In this document: piece by piece, positions 1 to 6,462 of the stretch
Layout of the letters: every line of letters starts with the position of its first letter
How positions within the stretch are numbered: the stretch's first letter is position 1
DNA from: Candidatus Roizmanbacteria bacterium
GTDB taxonomy: Bacteria; Patescibacteriota; Microgenomatia; UBA1406; GWC2-37-13
Length of the DNA: 15,763 nucleotides
NCBI GenBank assembly: GCA_026395475.1
Contig: JAPLYQ010000131.1
Span: 1 to 15,763, forward strand
Direction: 5' to 3'
Notes under the pieces: model-generated
The model's input: only the letters and a program-made list of their open reading frames with translations
Database searches by the model: none
What the model was told of the DNA's origin: nothing
Translations under genes and position numbers: made by a program

Positions 1-755
1 TAGTTTATTTTCGAATTAATAAAGTCCTTGCCGAAATCAATAATTAAAACTCTGAAATAATACACAAAATAAAAACAAGATGTCAAGAGCAAAATAAAAA
101 ATGCCCAATACTCAAAGGCACTTTCAGTTAATAGGACACGCTTATCCTTAAGGAATTGAAATGCGACATAGGTGAATGAGTAGATACCAAAAAAGAAAAA
201 TAGTGGCGCTCCCTTCTCTACTTTCTCCTTTCGGACATTAAAAAACATTTTGAGAGAAAGATAGATTCCAAGACCTAAGAATGCGGCTTTATAAAGTGCA
301 ACTGGGTGGCGAAACCATTTCCAAAGCACCCCTGGCTCATTCCCAGCTATGAATGCGCCTATCTCTGCTATTGTAGTAAAAATAAAAAGGGATGGAGCAA
401 TGTAATCACTAAATTCCTGAAATTTAATCTTGTTTGTTCTACATGCCCAATACATGGTAACTATTCCTCCAATAATCATCCCTAATGGTGATATCCCAGG
501 ATATCCATTTGCGAGAAGATATTTAAGAATATTAAAACCGAACTCTTGAAAATGCGTAAGTCCGTATAATATACGTCCAAATACTAATGCGCCTCCAAAA
601 GAAAGAAATGTAATATCAAATGCAACTTCTTCTTCATATTTTGAAATGCGGATATGCTTCCAAATAAAAAAACATCCCCAAAAGAACCCAAGCATTAAAA
701 AAATTCCGTAGGTATAGATTGAGAACGAGCCAAGTTGAGCAAATATAGGTAACAT
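1..755 (-). CDS. Lgt-fold membrane protein (prolipoprotein diacylglyceryl transferase-like), divergent, 3' end outside window
   Basis: Reading the minus strand from the ATG at 755-753 gives 251 codons with no stop before the window edge; the last two bases seen are TA, so the end may be immediate. The protein is strongly hydrophobic with about seven membrane segments. It follows the Lgt pattern: an N-terminal LGSFSIYTYGIFLMLG segment, a FGRILYGL segment near residues 59-66, the block GISPLGMIIGG at 87-97, DYIAPSLFIF at 117-126, and HPVALYK at 150-156. This last block matches the HPSQLYE region of Lgt. Bona fide Lgt transfers diacylglycerol from phosphatidylglycerol to the lipobox cysteine of prelipoproteins in the inner membrane. 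Here the expected His is Leu91, the GRxGN Arg and Asn are Glu131 and Ala134, and the late Arg is Tyr196. The fold call is fairly sure; enzymatic activity is doubtful. It has its own promoter and no leader. Confidence 0.72.
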   Translation of the reverse strand, partial: MLPIFAQLGSFSIYTYGIFLMLGFFWGCFFIWKHIRISKYEEEVAFDITFLSFGGALVFGRILYGLTHFQEFGFNILKYLLANGYPGISPLGMIIGGIVTMYWACRTNKIKFQEFSDYIAPSLFIFTTIAEIGAFIAGNEPGVLWKWFRHPVALYKAAFLGLGIYLSLKMFFNVRKEKVEKGAPLFFFFGIYSFTYVAFQFLKDKRVLLTESAFEYWAFFILLLTSCFYFVYYFRVLIIDFGKDFINSKIN

Positions 756-761
756 GGGATA

Positions 762-790
762 AGTATACTTTACCTGAAATCAAACTTCAA
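762..790 (-). promoter_or_regulatory. Promoter of the Lgt-like gene (leaderless layout)
   Basis: On the minus strand, TTGAAG (790-785) is followed after 17 nt by TATACT (767-762). Only 6 nt separate the -10 box from the ATG at 755, so transcription should start at or within a base or so of the start codon. No Shine-Dalgarno sequence is present. Confidence 0.6.
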
Positions 791-852
791 AATTAAATAA
801 AACAGTATAGATACAGTCATGTTCCGTTTATTATCTATCTTCATGGACATTT

Positions 853-1120
853 GTAATTCTCGCATATGCCAACAGTGACGTCTTATGCTTCGTTTTTCCA
901 ACCCTCCTTAATGTCTCACTGGCATAAATGTCACTTGTTTGGCATACTGCTTCGAATTACATAAACTTAGACGAGATAAGAAATGGAACAGATGGCACGA
1001 GTAAAGGGCACCCGGCAGCGCACACAAAACTTCGGCCAGCAGGCTATCGAAGGTTTTGGAGCACTGACGGGGGAAATTACGAGTGACAGAATCTGGAGAA
1101 TAACTATATACGAGAATTGC
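853..1120 (+). ncRNA. Candidate structured RNA of unknown family, about 268 nt
   Basis: The stretch contains nested complementary segments. An outer helix pairs 853-862 with 1111-1120 (ten pairs including one G-U). An arm at 862-950 pairs GCA/TGC, TATGCCAA/TTGGCATA, AGTGAC/GTCACT and TTATGC/GCATAA. A third helix pairs 989-993 with 1091-1095, 996-998 with 1083-1085 and 1001-1004 with 1077-1080, the last two separated by a symmetric tandem GA/GA. Inside it 1011-1018 pairs with 1064-1071 with one mismatch, and 1026-1037 pairs with 1042-1057 as a hairpin with an AGCA loop. The core is visibly richer in G+C than the neighbouring genes. The single G-U pair weakly favours the plus strand. I see no RNase P, tmRNA, SRP or T-box signature sequences. 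Because the next gene appears to have its own promoter at 1135-1164, this is more likely a separate RNA than a leader. Pairing was found by eye and needs covariation support. Confidence 0.4.
862..950. repeat. Imperfect inverted repeat (long hairpin arm)
   Basis: The arms are 862-888 and 922-950. Complementary blocks are 865-872 with 939-946 (8 bp), 874-879 with 930-935 (6 bp), 883-888 with 922-927 (6 bp), and 862-864 with 948-950. The loop of about 33 nt contains a pyrimidine tract. This is the first arm of the candidate RNA, but read alone it could also be the remnant of a small inverted-repeat element. Confidence 0.7.
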
Positions 1121-1134
1121 TCAACAGGACAATT

Positions 1135-1164
1135 TTGGTTTATTCCCCTCGTTTATAGTACAAT
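1135..1164 (+). promoter_or_regulatory. Putative promoter of the HAD-GT4-methyltransferase operon
   Basis: TACAAT (1159-1164) is a good -10 match and lies 7 nt before the ATG at 1172. A weak -35, TTGGTT (1135-1140), is 18 nt upstream. The spacing repeats the near-leaderless layout of other genes in the window and supports 1172 as the start codon. Confidence 0.45.
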
Positions 1165-1171
1165 ATCACTC

Positions 1172-1750
1172 ATGACAAAAACTACCCCTCCCCTTCAAGT
1201 TGGTTTCGATATGGACGGCGTTCTTCTTTATAATCCTGGTCGAATTATTCGCCCTTTGATCTCATACTTTAAACGAATTTTTCTTCATAAAAAAAAGCTT
1301 AAATTTTATTATCCAAAAACCTATTCAGAAAAGGTATTTTGGAGACTTGTACACAAATCAAGTATTTACAATGCCCCAGGAATTAGTGAAATTACCAGAC
1401 TCGTAAAAGAGGGTACGATTGAGGCATATCTTATTACTGCTCGCTATAATTATTTAGGTTCTTCTGTAGAAAAGTGGGTCAAAAAAAACAAATTAGAAAA
1501 TACATTTAAAGGTGTCTATTTTAATAGTAGAGACGAGCAGCCGCATGAATTTAAAGAAAGAATGATAAATGAATTAAAGCTTAATGTATACGTTGAGGAT
1601 AATTTTGATATTGTCAATTATTTAGCACAAAAAACACCTGCAGATATTTTTTGGGTTTACAATATTCTTGATCGAGGTACAAAATTTCCAACAAAATTTC
1701 CTAACTTAGCATCTGCCCTAAAACAAATGACAAATGGAAAACACAAGTAG
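1172..1750 (+). CDS. HAD-superfamily phosphatase, NT5C/5'-nucleotidase-like
   Basis: The 192-residue product shows the HAD motifs in order. Motif I is FDMDGV, with nucleophile Asp13 and acid/base Asp15. Motif II is LITAR, with Thr89. A Lys near residue 128 is a candidate motif III, and motif IV is VEDN, with Glu142 and Asp143. The family uses a phospho-aspartate intermediate and Mg2+ to hydrolyse phosphomonoesters, and the arrangement is closest to the 5'(3')-deoxyribonucleotidase group. No signal peptide or membrane segment is seen, so it should be cytoplasmic. Being first in an operon with a glycosyltransferase and a methyltransferase, it may act on a sugar or nucleotide phosphate; the substrate is not readable from sequence. 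The frame stays open upstream to an ATG at 983, but that extension has no family similarity and lies over the candidate RNA, so 1172 is preferred. The 3' end overlaps the next gene by 17 nt. Confidence 0.8.
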   Translation: MTKTTPPLQVGFDMDGVLLYNPGRIIRPLISYFKRIFLHKKKLKFYYPKTYSEKVFWRLVHKSSIYNAPGISEITRLVKEGTIEAYLITARYNYLGSSVEKWVKKNKLENTFKGVYFNSRDEQPHEFKERMINELKLNVYVEDNFDIVNYLAQKTPADIFWVYNILDRGTKFPTKFPNLASALKQMTNGKHK

Positions 1751-2918
1751 TATCAAGCAAGAAAAATCAATTCAGTTACTTTTCTTTTCACCATATTTCT
1801 ATCCCTATATTTCAGGAATTACTCAATATCCTTACAGGCTTTTTAGTGAAGACAAAATAGCATGTAAAACGACATGTCTCACATTTCAATATGATTTATC
1901 TCTTAAAAGACAAGAAGAAATCAATACGAATTTAAATGTTCGAAGAATGCCATTTCTATTTCGTATTTCCAAGGGTTTTATCTCTCCATCTTCACTCAAT
2001 TATTTTTGGAATGAAGCTAAAAAAACAGATATTGTCGTTATAAATCTCCCAAGTTTTGAAGGAATAGTTCTTTCTCTTATCGCGAAATTAATGGGAAAAC
2101 CTCTCCTTATTTTATTACATTGTGAAGTTCAACTTCCCTTTTCAGTAGCAAATACCGTGATCAACTTCGTCTTAAACTGTGGAGTTGCATTACAACTACT
2201 TTGTGCAGACAAAATTATTGTTGAAACAAAAGATTATTTTGCAAATATGTGGCCATATATATTATTTGAAAATAAAATAAGTGAGCTTCTGCCGCTCATT
2301 AATAATGAACTACCCGATACACAATTTAAAATAAAATTAGAAATCCTTAAAAAAAATTATTCACATGTGGTAGGTTTTTGTGGAAGAATTGCAGCAGAAA
2401 AAGGAATTGAAGTATTGCTAGAAAGTATTTCTGAATTAAAAAATGTAGTTCTTTTGTTGGTTGGTCCTACTGGAAAAAATGTCGCAGGCGAAGAAATGTA
2501 TAGTAGTCGAATAAAACAACTCCTTGAGACTAAAAAGATACCACATATGTTTTTAGGAGTTTTGTCTGCTGCTGAACTAACTTCTTTCTATCAGTCAATT
2601 GATGTTCTAGTCCTTCCTTCAGTTAATAAAACAGAGGCGTTTGGGATGGTACAGGCAGAGGCAATGATCCAAGGCGTGCCAGTGGTGGCTTCTCTCCTAC
2701 CGGGGGTGCGTGTGCCCATTCAGCTTACAAAAATGGGTATCTTAACGAAGCCTCATAGCTCATCAGAGCTGACTCAAGCGATACAACGTATTTTGAGTAA
2801 TAAAGAAATGTATACAAATAAAAATCTTGTTATAACGGCAAGAAATATATTTGATTCAAAAAAAACATATGATAGTATGTACTCTATTATTCGCCATATG
2901 ATCCATCCCATTTCATGA
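1734..2918 (+). CDS. GT4-family glycosyltransferase (GT-B fold)
   Basis: The 394-residue product is a retaining GT-B glycosyltransferase transferring a sugar from a nucleotide-activated donor. The N-terminal half opens with LLFFSPYFYPYISGIT, the usual first Rossmann strand and glycine loop of the acceptor domain. The C-terminal donor domain shows FCGRIAAEKGIEVLL (Arg218 and Lys223 for diphosphate binding), LLVGPTG near 242-248, FLGVLSAAELTSFY near 273-287, and VLPSVNKTEAFGMVQAEAM with the EX7E pair Glu301 and Glu309. A hydrophobic stretch at 111-127 may associate with the membrane, as in many lipid-linked glycan GTs. It overlaps the phosphatase gene by 17 nt and the methyltransferase by 4 nt, so translation of all three is probably coupled. 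Donor and acceptor cannot be named. The codons around 2635-2725, covering the donor motif, are noticeably richer in G+C than the rest. Confidence 0.9.
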   Translation: MENTSSIKQEKSIQLLFFSPYFYPYISGITQYPYRLFSEDKIACKTTCLTFQYDLSLKRQEEINTNLNVRRMPFLFRISKGFISPSSLNYFWNEAKKTDIVVINLPSFEGIVLSLIAKLMGKPLLILLHCEVQLPFSVANTVINFVLNCGVALQLLCADKIIVETKDYFANMWPYILFENKISELLPLINNELPDTQFKIKLEILKKNYSHVVGFCGRIAAEKGIEVLLESISELKNVVLLLVGPTGKNVAGEEMYSSRIKQLLETKKIPHMFLGVLSAAELTSFYQSIDVLVLPSVNKTEAFGMVQAEAMIQGVPVVASLLPGVRVPIQLTKMGILTKPHSSSELTQAIQRILSNKEMYTNKNLVITARNIFDSKKTYDSMYSIIRHMIHPIS

Positions 2919-3679
2919 AAAAAATAACATCCATTATCAAAGCTTACCTTGCAGAAAGACCAGACTTTTATGCCTATCTACGCCCTCAAGAAGCATACTT
3001 TTTTTATGAAAGAAAAAATCAAATGAAAGGCCCTATTCTTGATTTTGGAAGTGGAGACGGCTTCTTTGCAAGTACTATCTTTAAGAAACGATTTATTGAT
3101 GTAGGACTGGATCTTTCTTCCAGTCGTATAAAAGAATCACTGAAAACTAATATGTATAAAGATACAAAGGTGTATGACGGAGGAATAATCCCCTTTCCTT
3201 CTCAAACATTCCGTACTATTGTTTCTAATTGTGTATTTGAACATATTCCCAAGATTGGAAAAAGCGTTAAGGAAATGCATAGAGTTTTGAAAAAAAATGG
3301 GCTTCTTATGACAACGGTTATGTGCTCAAGTTGGAGTTCAAATCTTAAGGGAGGAAAATTATTTGGTAAAACATATATCCGTTGGTTTAATGAAATACAA
3401 CAGCATAACTCTCTTCTATCAAAAAAAGAATGGATCCAACTTTTTAAGAAAAGTGGATTTGAAATAGTGGAATCTATTGATTATCTCTATGAAAAAGCCG
3501 CTCAACAAACCGAGCAATATCACTTTCTTTCTCTTTTTTCATTATTTTCATACGCTGTTTTTAAAAAATGGAAATTGTTTCCATTTGTTTCGGCAAAAAA
3601 AATACGAAGAATTGAAAATATTATTTCGGAAGATAATAAGAATCCTTCAGCGTGCTTCTTTGTCTTGAGAAAGATTTAA
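2915..3679 (+). CDS. Class I SAM-dependent methyltransferase (Methyltransf_11-like)
   Basis: The 254-residue product has a SAM-binding Rossmann core. Motif I is ILDFGSGDGFF (41-51); the acidic residue after strand 2 is Asp66 in VGLDLS; the post-II segment is IIPFPSQTF; motif IV is SNCVFEHIP (104-112); and EMHRVLKKNGLL follows at 120-131. This is typical of methyltransferases acting on small molecules or glycans. It begins in an ATGA overlap with the glycosyltransferase and is the last gene of the operon. The C-terminal third (aromatic and basic) is lineage specific and presumably forms the acceptor site. Its TAA at 3677-3679 overlaps the stop of the opposing gene, leaving no room for a terminator between them. 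Methylation of the sugar added by the upstream enzyme is a reasonable guess. Confidence 0.88.
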   Translation: MKKITSIIKAYLAERPDFYAYLRPQEAYFFYERKNQMKGPILDFGSGDGFFASTIFKKRFIDVGLDLSSSRIKESLKTNMYKDTKVYDGGIIPFPSQTFRTIVSNCVFEHIPKIGKSVKEMHRVLKKNGLLMTTVMCSSWSSNLKGGKLFGKTYIRWFNEIQQHNSLLSKKEWIQLFKKSGFEIVESIDYLYEKAAQQTEQYHFLSLFSLFSYAVFKKWKLFPFVSAKKIRRIENIISEDNKNPSACFFVLRKI

Positions 3680-5316
3680 TTCTTTTTAAATATCATGACC
3701 AATGGATGGTCATATACTGTAAAGGCTTCCTCTGCCCATTGATCTGGAAAATCTATCGGAATTCCTAAGTAACGTAGTGATGGGTATGAACTAAATTCCT
3801 TTATGAGGGTAAAACCTTTCTCATTTTTTAGCATACTTTTATAAAATTGAGATGTTGTCGGATATCTTTGAGGTACTTCCATAATACTGCCCCATGCTCT
3901 GTTAGATGACATTATGTAATAATCCGCACTATCAAGAAGTGAATTTACTTCACTCCATTTTTCTTGAGAATCTGGATCGAATATATGTACTTCTTTCCCA
4001 ACATAATTTCTACTTCTTGGGTCTTGAATCATCAAGGGTAGTGGATCGTCCCAATACTCTGTAAGTATTGTACTTCGTGAGGGAATGTTCCCATATATCC
4101 ATTCTGACGCTGTCACTCGCGACTGCTCTTTTGTATAGATAGACATAAAAGCTAGGGGCCAGAAAATAACCAATAAAAATAGTAGTGTCCATATTGCCTT
4201 ACGAGCTAAAAAAGAAACTTTTAATATCAAATAGCGCATAGTCTTTGCAAATTGAAAAGACTGATAGATAAGAAAAGATAATATCCAAATCATAGATAAT
4301 AAAACGTACATATTTTTTTTCTTTGCAAGTAAAAATGCTCCAAAACACGATATAAGAAAATAAAGTGGACCCACTCCAAAAAAAATAATGTTTTTTATCG
4401 GAAAATCATAAGATTTTGAAAACCATTGAATTGCTGGAGGAAAATATCCTAATGGTTTTTCAAATGATTTCAGTGTCCCGATATTATTCATAAAAATATT
4501 ACTTAAGGATGGATCTAAAATATTATTTGTCTCAAAATAGTAAGGAGATCCCAAACGAAGTGCTAGATAAAAAAATACAAAAAAACTTACTCCACTCAAT
4601 ATTACAGATATTGTTTTATTTCGATGTGTCGATTTTTGATAATACAATCTCAATAATCCTACTGCAATAAAAACTCCTATAAGAGGGGCCATGTAGATAG
4701 CGCTAATTTTACTTGCTACTGCCAACCCAAGAAAAAGACCAGAGAGACAGATGTCAGTTATAACGTTAGAACGTTTAAATGTTAAAACGTTAAAACGAAT
4801 TGAATAATAGAAACTTAACCAACAAAATAAATTGAGAAATGTATCAACTGTAAAATAATGTGAAAGTTGAATCGGAAGAACAGCAATTGCATAAAAAAAT
4901 GCACCTAAATATTTTATAGAAGAAGCTAATTTCAATTTTTTTTCAATCAATTCAAGAATTTTAAAGATAATAAGAACGATTAAAAAATCTGCAATACCCG
5001 ATATTACCCTCCCCTGTAGATTAAATAGGTCATAGGTATCATTCCCCATATACTGCGCTATTATTTTGTTGAGTAGTACTGGAAATGTGCCATAAACGTA
5101 AAATTCATGTCCTTTGTTTACCGGATTAAAAGGAGATGTTGTCTGGTCTAGATATTGAGGTAAAGATGTGGGTAATTTAATATCTATCCCCACCATTGTG
5201 AGAAATCGTTCATCAGGATGGAGGTGCCACCCCTGATCCCAGTTATTACCGTAGAGACGAAAAAATATACCAATGAAAAGTATACAAAGCAATAATAGTT
5301 TATTTTTATTAAGCAC
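3676..5316 (-). CDS. GT-C membrane glycosyltransferase, GT39/dolichyl-phosphate-mannose transferase-like
   Basis: This 546-residue polytopic protein starts at GTG (5316-5314); an in-frame TAA lies upstream and no better start is visible. Segment 1 is residues 6-22. The first extracytoplasmic loop carries HPDERF, with Asp35 and Glu36 placed like the catalytic acidic pair of PMT-type GT-C enzymes, which use polyprenyl-phosphate sugars. Further hydrophobic segments follow, then a soluble C-terminal domain containing ASEWIYGNIP and ending with DQWAEEAFTVYDHP. Part of the cytoplasmic loop at residues 174-187 is encoded by an octamer repeat. After FAKTMRYL (about residue 360) there is only one clear membrane helix before the C-terminal domain, where relatives usually have more, so an in-frame loss is possible. 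No Shine-Dalgarno sequence precedes the start. A role in glycosylating surface glycans or proteins fits the neighbouring GT4 operon. Confidence 0.85.
   Translation of the reverse strand: MLNKNKLLLLCILFIGIFFRLYGNNWDQGWHLHPDERFLTMVGIDIKLPTSLPQYLDQTTSPFNPVNKGHEFYVYGTFPVLLNKIIAQYMGNDTYDLFNLQGRVISGIADFLIVLIIFKILELIEKKLKLASSIKYLGAFFYAIAVLPIQLSHYFTVDTFLNLFCWLSFYYSIRFNVLTFKRSNVITDICLSGLFLGLAVASKISAIYMAPLIGVFIAVGLLRLYYQKSTHRNKTISVILSGVSFFVFFYLALRLGSPYYFETNNILDPSLSNIFMNNIGTLKSFEKPLGYFPPAIQWFSKSYDFPIKNIIFFGVGPLYFLISCFGAFLLAKKKNMYVLLSMIWILSFLIYQSFQFAKTMRYLILKVSFLARKAIWTLLFLLVIFWPLAFMSIYTKEQSRVTASEWIYGNIPSRSTILTEYWDDPLPLMIQDPRSRNYVGKEVHIFDPDSQEKWSEVNSLLDSADYYIMSSNRAWGSIMEVPQRYPTTSQFYKSMLKNEKGFTLIKEFSSYPSLRYLGIPIDFPDQWAEEAFTVYDHPLVMIFKKN
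4757..4796. repeat. Octamer tandem repeat inside the GT39-like gene
   Basis: Five consecutive 8-nt units are present, with consensus GTTAAAAC read on the plus strand. The last two units are identical, and the others differ at one or a few positions (GTTATAAC, GTTAGAAC, GTTTAAAT). They encode roughly residues 174-187 of the membrane protein, in a loop between membrane helices. Eight is not a multiple of three, so gain or loss of one unit would shift the frame. Confidence 0.85.
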
Positions 5317-5355
5317 AAGAATAGGTTTAAGGTCTTAGAGTTAAAAAGAATTATC

Positions 5356-5385
5356 CTTTGACTTTAAAACTTTGAAACTTTTGAC
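5356..5385. repeat. Short degenerate octamer array in the 78-nt gap between CBS and GT39-like genes
   Basis: Units beginning CTTT follow one another: CTTTGA, CTTTAAAA, CTTTGAAA, CTTTTGAC. The period is 8 nt after the first short unit. The gap holds a GATAAT-like -10 on the minus strand (5355-5350) without a convincing -35, and no terminator hairpin. Confidence 0.55.
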
Positions 5386-5394
5386 TATATTTTT

Positions 5395-6462
5395 TTAGTT
5401 CTGCTGGTCAGTCTTGACTTTTTTTAAGACTCCTTCAAGACTTCTTCCCTCTTCAACTACCACCTTTGGCTGTCCTTTTTTAGGAAAAAGTGAGAGAACT
5501 ACTTTAAATAAACTTCCCTGTTTTTCTTCTTTGACAAATAACTTTGCTTTCGATATCTCCCTTTTTCTCGTCAATCTTTCTCTTAGTCGATCAAAAAAGC
5601 CTTGTGTTATCATGGAACTTTTGAGAGATAGATTTTGAGTTGACATCTCAATTTTTGCGGCAGATGGTTCATTAATGAGAAGACCAAGTAAGTCTCGTGT
5701 AGTAAGAATATCAATTGGCTTACTATTGGCATCAATGATAACAATGCTTCCTATTTTCTTTTCTAGAATTAAATGAAGTGCATCTCGCGCAAAATCGTTT
5801 GGACTGAGTGTCAGAACATACGATTTAAGAAAATGCTTTACTCGTTTTGTTTGCAGCGATGATTTGTCAGTATTCAATGCTCCCCGTTCTTTTTTCTTTG
5901 GAGCAATAAGAAATGAAATGAGATCGTAATAACTAAGTACACCTCGAAGGCGTCCTTCTTTATTTACGACTACTAATTTTGATAGTTTTGTTTCTTTGAA
6001 GATATGAAGAGCTTGACCAATAGTCTCTTCTTCCTGAACAACAATCAATGGTCTTTTTTTTGCTCTTATCATTTGACTGATTCGAGTTGTATAGACATTG
6101 TGTGGCTCATAGGTCCTGAGTATATTGCGAGCAGAAACCATGCCAATAAACTTATCTTGATCATCAAAAACTGGAAGGTAATGTATTTTTGATTGAATCA
6201 TCAGCTCGGCAATTTTTCCTGCTGTGTGCTGCATTTTAATATGGGGAGCATGAAAAAGACAATGTTCTATTTTAATATTGGAAGGATGCGAAGATTTAAT
6301 AACAGAATAATATGGATTGATGAGTCCTAAATATTTTTGATCTTTATCAAAGATGAATGCTGCTGAATGTGAACTTGGGAGCTGACTTAAAACTGATGAA
6401 AGAATCTCATCTGGCGCCGCTTTAATGATCCCTTCTGTTTGCATGAGCTTTGATGTCTTCAT
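5395..6462 (-). CDS. Four-CBS-domain protein with C-terminal HPF/RaiA-like domain
   Basis: The 355-residue product has four CBS repeats, roughly 1-55, 60-118, 125-188 and 205-262. Recognisable CBS segments include HYLPVFDDQDKFIGMVSARN, SKLVVVNKEGRLRGVLSYYD and GSIVIIDANSKPIDILTTRD. Paired CBS domains form Bateman modules that bind adenine nucleotides as sensors. Residues 268-353 then follow the strand-helix-strand-strand-strand-helix order of the S30AE ribosome hibernation domain: KIEMSTQNLSL, a basic helix at 281-301, KAKLFVKEE, FKVVLSLFP, PKVVVEEG, and a helix from 340. The HPF assignment is inferred from pattern, not a search. The ATG at 6462 forms an ATGA overlap with the pepA stop, which decides the start; the upstream ATG at 6510 lies inside pepA and adds no domain. 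No membrane segment is seen. A cytoplasmic energy-responsive, ribosome-associated regulator is a plausible role. Confidence 0.82.
   Translation of the reverse strand: MKTSKLMQTEGIIKAAPDEILSSVLSQLPSSHSAAFIFDKDQKYLGLINPYYSVIKSSHPSNIKIEHCLFHAPHIKMQHTAGKIAELMIQSKIHYLPVFDDQDKFIGMVSARNILRTYEPHNVYTTRISQMIRAKKRPLIVVQEEETIGQALHIFKETKLSKLVVVNKEGRLRGVLSYYDLISFLIAPKKKERGALNTDKSSLQTKRVKHFLKSYVLTLSPNDFARDALHLILEKKIGSIVIIDANSKPIDILTTRDLLGLLINEPSAAKIEMSTQNLSLKSSMITQGFFDRLRERLTRKREISKAKLFVKEEKQGSLFKVVLSLFPKKGQPKVVVEEGRSLEGVLKKVKTDQQN

Noticed and set aside
853..1120. Known RNA families: RNase P, tmRNA, SRP RNA, T-box, TPP riboswitch
   Set aside because: No GAGGAAAGUCC or equivalent, no tRNA-like 3' end or tag reading frame, no SRP loop, no T-box sequence. 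A short TPP-like match (ATCTGGAGAAT at 1091-1101) lacks the other conserved elements.
983..1171. N-terminal extension of the HAD phosphatase from the ATG at 983
   Set aside because: The 63 extra residues resemble no phosphatase region, the HAD fold begins just after 1172, a -10 box sits 7 nt before 1172, and the stretch overlaps the helices of the candidate RNA.
4757..4796. CRISPR array
   Set aside because: Units are 8 nt, contiguous and without spacers; this is a simple tandem repeat.
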